NCBI GenBank assembly: GCA_964632505.1
Contig: CAZWCE010000003.1
Span: 1-64,000 of the forward strand
Direction of reading: 5' to 3'
DNA length: 64,000 nt
Source of the DNA: CAZWCE01 sp964632505
GTDB taxonomy: Bacteria; Planctomycetota; Planctomycetia; Pirellulales; Thermoguttaceae
Shown here: piece after piece, positions 53,008-62,101 of the stretch
Layout: the number at the start of each line of letters is the position of its first letter
Position numbering within the stretch: the first letter of the stretch is position 1
Made by a program: the position numbers and the translations under genes
The notes under the pieces: generated by a model
Told to the model about the DNA's origin: nothing
Databases searched by the model: none
The model's input: only the letters and a program-made list of their open reading frames with translations

Positions 53008-56000
53008 ATGGAAGCAACTTCCTCATTCATAGATGCAGCGATCATTCGCCCTTTGAAGGTTCCCGCGACGGTCCGCCTCTTCCTCGTGGGCGGTCTTCTC
53101 ATGTGCGCGTTCGGTCCGATCGAACGAGTCGATGCCTCGGATCCCCCTCGACTAAACTTTGGTACGAAGCCTTCGACCGTCGAAATCGCGATTTCGGAAA
53201 ACGCCGTTCTCCCCAACGACGACGAAGAAGTGTCGCCCGGAGAGATTCTGCTCCATGCGGCGCGAAACGCCATGGCAGCGGAAGAATACGGCAAAGCGAT
53301 CGAGCGCTATCTGAAGTTGCTCGAGCTGCATCCCGACGATAGTGAAGCCCGGCAGGAACTGGCAGGCTGTCTTTTCCATCTAGGGAAAGTGGAGGAGGCC
53401 GTCGCCCAGTATCGCAAACTCGTAGAGATCGCTCCCGAGGATGCCGACACGCTCTGCCACCTGATCGACGGCTTGCTGAATCTCGGCGATCATCCCCAAG
53501 CGAAGCGGTTCCTCGAAAAGGGGCTCCGGAAATGGCCCGGTCGGGCCGATTTCGCCCTGAAATTGGGTCAGCTCTATGCTCTGGAGAACCACCATCGCCG
53601 GGCGAACCAGATCGCGATGCAATACCTCGACGGCACCCCCTTCGAAAAGGAATCGCAACAGCTCGATGCGGCGAATCTCTTGCTCCTGCTGAAACATCCC
53701 CGACGGGCTTGGATCTACCTGGAGCCCCTGTTGCAATCGGATCCCCGCCGGCCGGAAATTCTCTCCGCGGCGATTCAGTATTACACACTCAGCGGGGATT
53801 TTTCGAAATCCAGGAAAACGCTGGAACAATTCGATCAGTGGTTTCCCCGTGAAATCGACCGCCGCATGTATCTTGCCGAAATGCTCTATTCCATGGGGTA
53901 CTACACGCTTTCCCGGCGGTGTTTTCAACGCATTCTCGAAATCCAGCCACGGAATGTCACGGCACTGATCGGCGCGGCCCGCATTGCGCTGCGGGACGAT
54001 CGCAACGAAGAAGCTCAGAAATACTTGTCGGAAGTCCCTCCGGAAGCGAGGCAAAGGACCTGGGCCTTGACTCTGGCGGAGAAACGAATTCTCTCCGGCC
54101 AGTACGGCTCGGCATCTCGATTGCTTCATCAATTGCTGCATTTCAATCCAAACGACACGAAAGCCCGATGCACGCTGGGCAATCTCTACCGGGCCCAGCA
54201 GGAATTCGTCAAGGCTGATCATCAGTATCGCACGGTCCTCACGGAAGATCCCACCCATCGCCAGGCGAAATTAGAATGGGCCATTTCCCTCTATCTGCAG
54301 CGGCGCATCGAGGAATCGTTGTTCCAGTGCCGGAAGTTGCTGGAGCAGAACCGCTCCGATGTCGAGGCCCTTCGATGGTTGACAAAATGTCACATTTTCC
54401 GGGGAACTCCGGAGAAGGCGCTCCAGGCGATCCAGAACGCAGAACAGCGTGACGATCTCGATCAAAACGCCGGGATGCTGTTGTGCTCGCTCGAAGGAGA
54501 AGTGCATCTTGCTTTGCACCAGTATTCGTTGGCCGAGATCAAGTTCCGCGAAGCGATCGAAAAGAATCCCCGCCATTCGGCGGAAGCCTGGTACGGCCGG
54601 TATCGCGCCGCATGCGCAAAAGGAGAAGCGAATCGAGAATGGTTGCTCGACGGGATGAAGAACCAGGATTTTCCCTTGCATTACGCGTTGGCGATCAGCG
54701 ATCGGGCGATCGAGGACGGGGATCTTTCTCTAGCGGGCCGGATGCTCCGGGAGGCCGAGAGACTTGCACCCGATCGAATAAATGTGATGGCGAAAAGAGG
54801 GATTTGGAAGTCGATTCAAGGCACCGAGACATCGGCAAGAGAAGCGATCGACCTGCTCCGAAAAGTGCTCACTCGGCAAGAGGACAACGACCTGGCCCGA
54901 CTCGCGCTGGCACGATCCCAGGTCACCGCGCAGTGCCGAGAGGCAGCGCTCAGAACTTATCGAGACCTGGGTCATCGCCGGCCGTGGAATCTCGTCATCG
55001 CCCGGGAAGAAGCCCGATTGCGATGGTACGCCGAATCGCCGAAAGCGGGTAAGCGGAGTTATCGGGGAGCCATCCTCTTCCGAAGCGGCGCTTACTCCGA
55101 GGATGCCGAGGAGTTGGAATCGCCGACGACTCCAGAGAGAGCACCTGTCGAAAAGCCGACACCTCCGCCCTTGGTTTCGAGGGAAGGTTCTCCAACGGGA
55201 GAGGAAAAACAGAGTGCCCCCGCTTCGGAAAACGATCCGCTGAAATTTCGGCAGTGGAGCTACATGGCCGCACTCAAGCAGCCGGGTCCGAGCGCGGCGG
55301 TTCCGAACGAGGAAGTGCTGGAAAAGGAAATCTATCTTTTGAAACTGGAATGCGCAGCACAAGCGCAGAAGGTGCCGCATCCGATTCGGGCGACGGATAA
55401 TTACAGTCGATTGCTCTGGGAGGAACCTTATCAGCAGAACCTGCGTTTTGAACTGGGACAGACCTACGGAGTTCTCGACGAAACCCAAATGGCGATTTCC
55501 AGCTATTGTTCCCTACTGGCGAACGACCCCAATCACCGAGACGCCCGCATCGCCCTTTCCGGAAAGCGATGGCAACTCCATCCCTATCTCGACACCGAAT
55601 TCCGCTTTCAGCGGGAGCGAGGGCGAAACGGTCTGACGAGCATCGACCGACTCCGTGTTCCAACGCTCGGCTTCTGGATGCCCGGGGAAAACGAGGACGA
55701 GCTGATCGGCTTCCAGTACTCCCTTTTGAACCTGTCGACGACCGACGACCTGACCATCGGCGGCAGTGGGTTGCGGGGCCGTTACCGGCATCGTCTCCCG
55801 AAAGACTGGGGCGACCGGCTCGGGGCCTTTGAAACCCCGCAGTTCTTCGCCGATGTCGAGGTTCAAATCTACGATCACGTGGTCCGGACCCGACCCGTCT
55901 TACAAAGCGGGCTGAAATGGCGGACCAGGGGCGACACTCTCTGGACCATCGCGGGCACCATGGACAACGTGCTGGAGAATTCCGAATCGCTCCGCCAGGA

Positions 56001-56523
56001 TCTTCACCGTTACGGACTGTTCGCCTCGATGACGAAACAGTGGACTCAGCGGTGGAGAAATGAATTTATGTACACATCGCGGTGGTATTCCGACAACAAC
56101 TGGGAGAACATCGTCGATTTTCGCAATCGCTATGAACTGAACCAACCGCCGAACCAGTGGTTTCTCCTGGGCGATTACCGGTTCTGGAATTTCGACAGCC
56201 AATCGGTCTTCCAACCCGCCCCCGATACGCTGATCGGCATGCGTCATCCCTATTTTACCCCGGATCGTTTTTCGCAATTCGATCTGGGACTCGAGTACCG
56301 GCGTTGGCTGAGCCGAAAGCGTTACGACGGGGCTCCTACTTGCTGGCTCTCTTTCGCCTATCGGCACCGGTGGGATTCGAACGCGCAGGACTACAATCTC
56401 TATCGGGGGAGTCTCCACTGGGACATCACGCGCAGATGGGGCGGCAATGCTTTGGTCGAATACACCGATTCGCCCGTCTACCACAGCACCGCCGCCTGGG
56501 GACAACTCCGACGGCGATGGTAA
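53008..56523 (+). CDS. TPR protein with C-terminal outer-membrane beta-barrel
   Basis: A 1171-residue exported protein. Signal sequence: basic and hydrophobic stretch VRLFLVGGLLMCAFG with a likely cut after VDA. Residues from about 80 to 630 are helical pairs of the TPR type (for example AMAAEEYGKAIERYLKLLEL and ALLQ-like repeats). A short proline-rich linker near 710-740 leads to more TPR-like repeats. The last 330 residues lack long helices and show alternating polar and aromatic strands (LDTEFRFQRERG, RNEFMYTSRWYS, CWLSFAYRHRWDS), ending in tryptophan like an outer-membrane barrel. The layout, periplasmic TPR then barrel, is that of BcsC and PgaA exporters. It is downstream of the synthase in the same direction. 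No BcsB is present. The start could be at 52909. Confidence 0.85.
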   Translation: MEATSSFIDAAIIRPLKVPATVRLFLVGGLLMCAFGPIERVDASDPPRLNFGTKPSTVEIAISENAVLPNDDEEVSPGEILLHAARNAMAAEEYGKAIERYLKLLELHPDDSEARQELAGCLFHLGKVEEAVAQYRKLVEIAPEDADTLCHLIDGLLNLGDHPQAKRFLEKGLRKWPGRADFALKLGQLYALENHHRRANQIAMQYLDGTPFEKESQQLDAANLLLLLKHPRRAWIYLEPLLQSDPRRPEILSAAIQYYTLSGDFSKSRKTLEQFDQWFPREIDRRMYLAEMLYSMGYYTLSRRCFQRILEIQPRNVTALIGAARIALRDDRNEEAQKYLSEVPPEARQRTWALTLAEKRILSGQYGSASRLLHQLLHFNPNDTKARCTLGNLYRAQQEFVKADHQYRTVLTEDPTHRQAKLEWAISLYLQRRIEESLFQCRKLLEQNRSDVEALRWLTKCHIFRGTPEKALQAIQNAEQRDDLDQNAGMLLCSLEGEVHLALHQYSLAEIKFREAIEKNPRHSAEAWYGRYRAACAKGEANREWLLDGMKNQDFPLHYALAISDRAIEDGDLSLAGRMLREAERLAPDRINVMAKRGIWKSIQGTETSAREAIDLLRKVLTRQEDNDLARLALARSQVTAQCREAALRTYRDLGHRRPWNLVIAREEARLRWYAESPKAGKRSYRGAILFRSGAYSEDAEELESPTTPERAPVEKPTPPPLVSREGSPTGEEKQSAPASENDPLKFRQWSYMAALKQPGPSAAVPNEEVLEKEIYLLKLECAAQAQKVPHPIRATDNYSRLLWEEPYQQNLRFELGQTYGVLDETQMAISSYCSLLANDPNHRDARIALSGKRWQLHPYLDTEFRFQRERGRNGLTSIDRLRVPTLGFWMPGENEDELIGFQYSLLNLSTTDDLTIGGSGLRGRYRHRLPKDWGDRLGAFETPQFFADVEVQIYDHVVRTRPVLQSGLKWRTRGDTLWTIAGTMDNVLENSESLRQDLHRYGLFASMTKQWTQRWRNEFMYTSRWYSDNNWENIVDFRNRYELNQPPNQWFLLGDYRFWNFDSQSVFQPAPDTLIGMRHPYFTPDRFSQFDLGLEYRRWLSRKRYDGAPTCWLSFAYRHRWDSNAQDYNLYRGSLHWDITRRWGGNALVEYTDSPVYHSTAAWGQLRRRW

Positions 56524-56530
56524 CCGACGC

Positions 56531-58468
56531 TCACCAGTTCATCTCGGTCGCCTCTTCCCAATGCTCGTAGAGAAGGCCCAGGGCGTCTTCCAACTCGTCG
56601 ATTTCCTCCTGGACCTGACGGATCTGCTCGCCGTCGCGCTGAGTCTCCGGTTGGATCAACAGGTCCTGAAGTTCTTCCAACCGCGTTTCTTTCTCGAAGA
56701 TCTCCGACTCGAGTGAATCGACCTTCCGGTAAGGAAACTTTCGCTTCTTCTGGGGACGATCCTGCTTCTTCTCCTGTTTTTTTTGTTCGACCTTCAACTT
56801 TTTCTGCACTTTCGCTTCGGCCACTTCTTCCGCTGGAGCCGCGGCGAACGGATCGGCGAACGCCCCTTTTCTCACCATATGCTGGAAAAGAGTATAGTTT
56901 CCCTCGAGGACCCGAAATCGGGCATCGGGTTGCATGATTAAGAGGTGATCGGCGAGTTGATTCACGAAGAAACGGTCGTGGCTGATGAAGAACACCGTGC
57001 CGGGAAATTGCCGGAGAGCCCTTTCGAGCCCTCGCCGCGCCCAGAGGTCGAGGTGATTCGTCGGCTCGTCGAGCACCAATACATTGGCCGTTTCGGCAGC
57101 CAGGCAAGCCAGGGCCACGCGGCATCGCTCGCCGCCACTGAGAAAACCGATCTCCTTGAAGACCATGTCGCCGGTGATGCCGAATCGCGCCAGGAGTCCT
57201 CGACGCTGCTCCTCCGGCATCAACTGACCCTGCGGCCGAACCGCCTCGAGAATCGTCTGCCGGTCGTCGAGCGTTTCCAGATGCTGGTCGAAATAACCGA
57301 TCTTCACCCCGTGCCCGAAGTGTACCGCGCCGCTCTCGGGCGTTTCCTCTCCCAAGAGGCAGCGGAGCAGGGTGGTCTTGCCGCAACCGTTCGGTCCGAT
57401 CACCGCCCACCGCTCTCCCCGATGGACATCGAACGTCAAATCGGAAAAAAGCGGTTCGAGATACCCCTTGGAGAGATGTTCGAAACGGAAGACGACATCC
57501 CCGGTCCGTGACGGTTCGGGAAACTGCATCGGCGGCTCTTGGATGTCGCGCGGCGGGGAGACCGGGTCGATCCGCTCGAGTTTCTTCTTGCGATCTTCCG
57601 CCTGGGCATGTTTCTGACCATAGCGGTTCCGACGGATGAAATCCTCCGCCTTTTCGATCTCCTCCTGTTGCTTCTCCCAGGTTCGCTTCTCGACCAGGAG
57701 TCGCTGCTCCTTCTGGGTGAGATACGCCGAAAAATTGCCCGAGTAGTCGTCGACCGTACCCTGATACAACTCGAGGATACGGTTGGTCACCTTGTCGAGA
57801 AAATAACGATCGTGGCTGACGACGATGACCGAAGCCTGAATACCGGCGAGGTACTCCTCCAGCCATTCAGTCGAACGAAGATCGAGATGGTTCGAGGGCT
57901 CGTCCATCAATAGAATTTCCGGCTCTGCCAGTAGCAACTGTGCCAGGGAAAGCCGGTTCAGCTCTCCGCCACTGAGATTTTCAGCCGGCAAATCGAACAT
58001 CTCCTCGTCGAAGCCGAGCCCCTCGAGGACACTTTCGATTTTGTGGTCGACGTGATAGGCGTCGCGACGGAGCAGTTCCTCGTGGAGACGATCGTATCGG
58101 AGGGCGATCTTCTCCCCTTCGCGGCCGCCGGACGATTCCGCCATTTCCAGTGCAAGGGTTTCCGCCTCTTGCTGCATCGCCAAAAGATCGGCGAGCGCCT
58201 TCCGAGCTTCTTGCCGCAGGGTGTTTCCCGGCTCCAGCATGGGGCGCTGCCGCAGATAACCAAGGCGGGAATCACCGGAAGTTTCGATCTGGCCCGCTTC
58301 CGGCTCTTCCAAGCCGGCCAAAATATTCAGGAGCGTCGTTTTTCCGGTGCCGTTGGGGCCGATCAGCCCGATTTTGTCTCCCTGATGGACATGAAAGGAA
58401 ACGTCCTGGAGGACCGTCGTTTCCGGACCGAACTGTTTTCGAAGATGCGAAACCGAAAGAAGAAGCAT
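56531..58468 (-). CDS. ABC-F family ATPase (Uup/EttA-like)
   Basis: A 645-residue soluble protein with two ATP-binding cassettes and no membrane segment. The first has GPNGTGKTTLL and LSGGELNRLSLAQLLL; the second has GPNGCGKTTLL and LSGGERCRVALACL. The inter-domain linker is charged and lies at about residues 240-320. A C-terminal, lysine- and glutamate-rich coiled coil (about residues 550-645) resembles that of Uup, a DNA- or ribosome-binding extension. ABC-F proteins act on ribosomes. The convergent barrel gene ends 7 bp away with no visible terminator. Start set at MLLLSVSHL. Confidence 0.95.
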   Translation of the reverse strand: MLLLSVSHLRKQFGPETTVLQDVSFHVHQGDKIGLIGPNGTGKTTLLNILAGLEEPEAGQIETSGDSRLGYLRQRPMLEPGNTLRQEARKALADLLAMQQEAETLALEMAESSGGREGEKIALRYDRLHEELLRRDAYHVDHKIESVLEGLGFDEEMFDLPAENLSGGELNRLSLAQLLLAEPEILLMDEPSNHLDLRSTEWLEEYLAGIQASVIVVSHDRYFLDKVTNRILELYQGTVDDYSGNFSAYLTQKEQRLLVEKRTWEKQQEEIEKAEDFIRRNRYGQKHAQAEDRKKKLERIDPVSPPRDIQEPPMQFPEPSRTGDVVFRFEHLSKGYLEPLFSDLTFDVHRGERWAVIGPNGCGKTTLLRCLLGEETPESGAVHFGHGVKIGYFDQHLETLDDRQTILEAVRPQGQLMPEEQRRGLLARFGITGDMVFKEIGFLSGGERCRVALACLAAETANVLVLDEPTNHLDLWARRGLERALRQFPGTVFFISHDRFFVNQLADHLLIMQPDARFRVLEGNYTLFQHMVRKGAFADPFAAAPAEEVAEAKVQKKLKVEQKKQEKKQDRPQKKRKFPYRKVDSLESEIFEKETRLEELQDLLIQPETQRDGEQIRQVQEEIDELEDALGLLYEHWEEATEMNW

Positions 58469-58521
58469 GGTCGATGTTCCCGTCCGTGGACGATGCGATA
58501 AGAAGGACTCCGGCACTGTTT

Positions 58522-60114
58522 TCAGGAAGACGACTCTTTGGAAGCGTCCTCTTTCTGTTCCTCCTTGAAGAGTTTGTACTCGATGCTGTCGACCAGGGCG
58601 ATCCAACTCGCCTCGATAATATTCTCGCTCACGCCGACCGTTCCCCACACGTCGTCGGCATCACGACTCTCGATCACCACCCTGACCCCCGCGGCCGTCG
58701 CCGCCTCGGAGTTGATCACCCGGACCTTGTAATCCACCAAGTGCATTTCGCGAAGGCAGGGGAAAATGGGGTGCAGCGCTTTGCGCATCGCCTGATCGAG
58801 GGCGTTGACCGGTCCGTCGCCTTCGGCTACTTCATGCCGGATACGGTCGCCGATCTGGATCTTGACCGTCGCCTCGGTAACCAAAGCGTCGCTGGCGTCG
58901 GTCTCGATGTTGACGCGGTAATTCAGTCGAGTGAAATGCCGCGTGAAGGTCCCCGCACATTGACGCACCAGAAGATCGAACGACCCTTCGGCCGCCTCGT
59001 ACTGGTACCCGGCATGCTCCTTCGAAACGACCTTGGTGAGGATTTTCTCAAGGAGTTTCTTGTCGTTCTGGATATTGTGCTTGGTCGTCATCGCGACGAT
59101 GTTCGATCGTCCCGAGAGTTCGCTCACCAACACGCGCCGTTCGTTGCCGACACGCTCCGGCTCGATGTGCTCGTACGCCGAGGTATTCCGGCTCACCCCG
59201 CTGACATGCATCCCTCCTTTGTGGGCAAACGCGCTCTTGCCGACAAACGGCTGATGCAGAGGGATATGCATGTTCACCATTTCATACACGTAGCGGGAGA
59301 GCTCGGTCAGGTGCGAGGGGGCATCGGGGACTAAAAGTTCGTACCCTTGTTTTTTCAACGTCAAATTGGCGATGATCTGGATCAAATCGGCGTTGCCGCA
59401 ACGTTCCCCGAACCCGTTGATCGTGCCCTGGACCTGGCATGCTCCGGCGTCGACCGCGGCGATGGAATTGGCGACCGCCAGCCCGCAGTCATTGTGGATG
59501 TGAATCCCCACCGGAACCCGCACCGCGTCGACGGCCTGCCGCACCGCCGTGGTCACCTCGTCCGACATCGAGCCGCCGTTGGTGTCGCAAAGCACGACCG
59601 TCTCCGCCCCCGCCTCCTCGGCGGCCTTGAGAGTGCTGATCGCATATTCGGGATCTTCCTTCCAGCCATCGAAAAAGTGTTCCGCGTCGAAGATCACGTC
59701 GCGCGAAGCCCGACGGCAGTGATCGATCGACTCGGCGATCATCGTCAGATTCTCCTCGCACGTCGTCTTGATGACCTTGATCGCCTGGAATGCCGACGAC
59801 TTGCCGACGATCGTGATGACCGGCGTTTCGGCGGCGATCAGTGCGGCCAGCCCCTGGTCTTCGACGGCCGAGCCCCCTTTGCGCCGAGTCATGCCGAACG
59901 CGCAAATCCTGGCGTTCTTCAGTTCGAGGGAGGTCGCCTTCTGAAAGAACTGAGCATCTTTTTCGTTCGAGGCGGGGTATCCTCCTTCGACGAAGTCGAA
60001 TCCCAACCGATCGAGGCGCTCGGCCAACAGGAGTTTATCCTGCAGGGAGAAACTGACTCCCTCGGCCTGCGAGCCGTCGCGCAATGTAGTATCGTAGATC
60101 TGGATACGTCGCAT
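58522..60114 (-). CDS. cimA: (R)-Citramalate synthase
   Basis: A 530-residue enzyme of the isopropylmalate synthase family that condenses pyruvate and acetyl-CoA to citramalate, starting the pyruvate route to isoleucine. The YDTTLRDGSQAEGVSFS and GTINGFGERCGNADL motifs, together with the HKGGMHVSGVSRNTSAYEH block, match the CimA-type subgroup, in which the usual serine/threonine patterns differ from LeuA. A C-terminal regulatory (LeuA dimer-type) domain covers about residues 370-510 and would bind isoleucine. It is downstream of lysC in a leftward run that starts with homoserine dehydrogenase, so both isoleucine routes may be present. Start at MRRIQIYD. Confidence 0.93.
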   Translation of the reverse strand: MRRIQIYDTTLRDGSQAEGVSFSLQDKLLLAERLDRLGFDFVEGGYPASNEKDAQFFQKATSLELKNARICAFGMTRRKGGSAVEDQGLAALIAAETPVITIVGKSSAFQAIKVIKTTCEENLTMIAESIDHCRRASRDVIFDAEHFFDGWKEDPEYAISTLKAAEEAGAETVVLCDTNGGSMSDEVTTAVRQAVDAVRVPVGIHIHNDCGLAVANSIAAVDAGACQVQGTINGFGERCGNADLIQIIANLTLKKQGYELLVPDAPSHLTELSRYVYEMVNMHIPLHQPFVGKSAFAHKGGMHVSGVSRNTSAYEHIEPERVGNERRVLVSELSGRSNIVAMTTKHNIQNDKKLLEKILTKVVSKEHAGYQYEAAEGSFDLLVRQCAGTFTRHFTRLNYRVNIETDASDALVTEATVKIQIGDRIRHEVAEGDGPVNALDQAMRKALHPIFPCLREMHLVDYKVRVINSEAATAAGVRVVIESRDADDVWGTVGVSENIIEASWIALVDSIEYKLFKEEQKEDASKESSS

Positions 60115-60219
60115 GGATTTATCTATTTCGTGGATTCGAGATAAAGAACACCGGATCGGCCACATGAGCATTTGCTCCGCCGAACCTCTACGTGGTCGTC
60201 GAAAAGGGGGAACGATGGA

Positions 60220-62013
60220 TCAAAGGATCTCTTCGGCGAATTCCCGTTCAAGCAACTCCCGGCCCTGTACGCCCTGATCGCTGTGGACGATGACGTTGAC
60301 CCCCACTTCACTGGTACTGATGACCGACACGTTGATGCCGGCATCGGCGAGCGTCTTGAACATGCGGTAGGCGAGTCCCGTGTGGCTCCACATTCCGGTG
60401 CCGAAGACCATCAACTTCGCAACCGTCGGAACATGCTCCGGGCAAGGGGCTTCGAACTCTTCGGCCAAAATTCGCCCCACTTGAAGCGCTTTCTCAAGAT
60501 CATTCCGGGGCACGGTGAAACTGATGTTCGCCAGACCCTCCTTCCCGTCGCTCTGGATGATCATATCGACGTTCACGCCCTCTTGGGCAATCCGATGAAA
60601 CATCTCTGCGGCCAGTCCAGGCCGATCGGGAATGCGATTGAGCGTCACGCGGGCCTGGTTGTCGTCCAGCGTGACTCGATCGATGATAATATCCTCCATC
60701 GCCGTCAATTGCAACATCGTCTCCGGGGAAAGCTCCCGGTGTACGGGCGGTTTCCGTCGCTCTCCCAACTTGGCCGCTTCGGTTTTCGCCGCGTGGGGAA
60801 TCTCCTTATCGAGGGTAAATTCCCGATGCGCCGCCCGAAGCGCCTCGACCGCCTGATCGTCGGAGACGAGCACCGAAATCTTAATTTCGCTGGTAGCGAT
60901 CATTTTGATATTGATCTCCGCTTTGGCCATGGCGCCGAACATCCGGTCGGCCACCCCCGGCTGGTCGGCCATGCCCAGGCCGACGATTGACACCTTCGCC
61001 ACTGCTTCGTCGCAATCGAAGGATTCCGCGCCCACTTCCTCGACCAATTCATCGAGCACTTCTTTCGCCTCCGGCAAATCCGACTGCGGGACGGTGAAGG
61101 AGATCTCCGCTCGGCCTTTTTCGCCGATGTTCTGGACGATCATGTCGGTGGAGATTTTTCTCCGGGCGATCTTCGAAAAGATGCGCATCGCCGAACCCGG
61201 CTCGTCGGGGACCCCCCGGATCGTCAGTCGGGCTTCCTTCTTTTCCAGTGCCGCTCCGGTGACCGGAATTTCGTAGGACTCCGGCTCCGCCACGATCACC
61301 GTCCCGGTCGCGTCGCTGAAACTACTCCGCACATGCACCGGCACACCGAACTTTTTGGCGAACTCGATCGAACGGCCATGCATGACCCCGGCTCCCAGGC
61401 TGGCCATTTCGAGCATCTCATCATAACTGATCTGATTCAGGCGTCGAGCCTCGGGGACGATTCGCGGGTCGGTGGTGTACACGCCTTCGACATCGGTATA
61501 GATTTCGCAGACGTCCGCTTCCAGCGCCGCGGCCAGGGCGACGGCGGTCGTATCGCTGCCGCCGCGACCGAGCGTGGTGATGTTGAAATCCTCATCGATG
61601 CCCTGGAACCCGGCCGCGATGACGATCTTCCCCTCGGAAAGGCTTGCCCGCATCTTCTCGGTCGAAATCGAGCGGATGCGTGCCTTCGTATGGATGCTGT
61701 CGGTCACGATGCCGATCTGTGCTCCGGTGAAACTGATGGCTTGATGCCCCAGCGAATCCAGGGCCATCGCCATGAGCGACACGGTGACCTGCTCACCGGT
61801 GGAAAGGAGCATGTCCATCTCACGCGCCGGCGGACGTTCGTTGATCTGCGCGGCCAAATCGACGAGCATGTCGGTATTCTTGCCCATTGCGCTGACGACC
61901 ATCACCACCTGGTGACCATCCTTCTGCGCCCGGATCGCTTTCCGCGCCGCGGCGAGTATCTTTTCAGGATCGGCGACACTCGTTCCACCAAATTTCTGTA
62001 CAATGACCGACAT
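60220..62013 (-). CDS. lysC: Aspartate kinase with four ACT domains
   Basis: A 597-residue monofunctional kinase, first enzyme of the aspartate pathway. The catalytic domain shows VQKFGGTSV at the N-terminus, FTGAQIGIVTDS, and GRGGSDTTAVALAAAL near 150. The second half has two tandem pairs of ACT-like units, seen in repeated IRGVPDEPGSAMRIFSKIA / LNRIPDRPGLAAEMFHRIA and VSIVGLGMADQPGVADRMF / LMVFGTGMWSHTGLAYRMF segments. Most LysC proteins have one pair and about 400-450 residues. Cyanobacterial and planctomycete kinases with four ACT units are known and respond to lysine and threonine together. The upstream gene is the phosphoglycerate mutase-like protein. Confidence 0.95.
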   Translation of the reverse strand: MSVIVQKFGGTSVADPEKILAAARKAIRAQKDGHQVVMVVSAMGKNTDMLVDLAAQINERPPAREMDMLLSTGEQVTVSLMAMALDSLGHQAISFTGAQIGIVTDSIHTKARIRSISTEKMRASLSEGKIVIAAGFQGIDEDFNITTLGRGGSDTTAVALAAALEADVCEIYTDVEGVYTTDPRIVPEARRLNQISYDEMLEMASLGAGVMHGRSIEFAKKFGVPVHVRSSFSDATGTVIVAEPESYEIPVTGAALEKKEARLTIRGVPDEPGSAMRIFSKIARRKISTDMIVQNIGEKGRAEISFTVPQSDLPEAKEVLDELVEEVGAESFDCDEAVAKVSIVGLGMADQPGVADRMFGAMAKAEINIKMIATSEIKISVLVSDDQAVEALRAAHREFTLDKEIPHAAKTEAAKLGERRKPPVHRELSPETMLQLTAMEDIIIDRVTLDDNQARVTLNRIPDRPGLAAEMFHRIAQEGVNVDMIIQSDGKEGLANISFTVPRNDLEKALQVGRILAEEFEAPCPEHVPTVAKLMVFGTGMWSHTGLAYRMFKTLADAGINVSVISTSEVGVNVIVHSDQGVQGRELLEREFAEEIL

Positions 62014-62045
62014 CGATGATCTTCTCCTGGATTCTAACTCCCTGT

Positions 62046-62059
62046 TGTATTAATACAAT
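62046..62059. promoter_or_regulatory. 14-bp perfect palindrome upstream of lysC
   Basis: TTGTATTAATACAA is perfectly symmetrical and markedly A/T-rich for this genome. It lies 32 bp before the lysC start codon, between lysC and the upstream gene, and also contains a TATTAAT stretch that could be a -10 box. A repressor site is plausible; no regulator can be named. Confidence 0.4.
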
Positions 62060-62101
62060 CCTACACCAGCGATGGCAGGGATCCTCGCTGCTTGATCCTC
62101 A

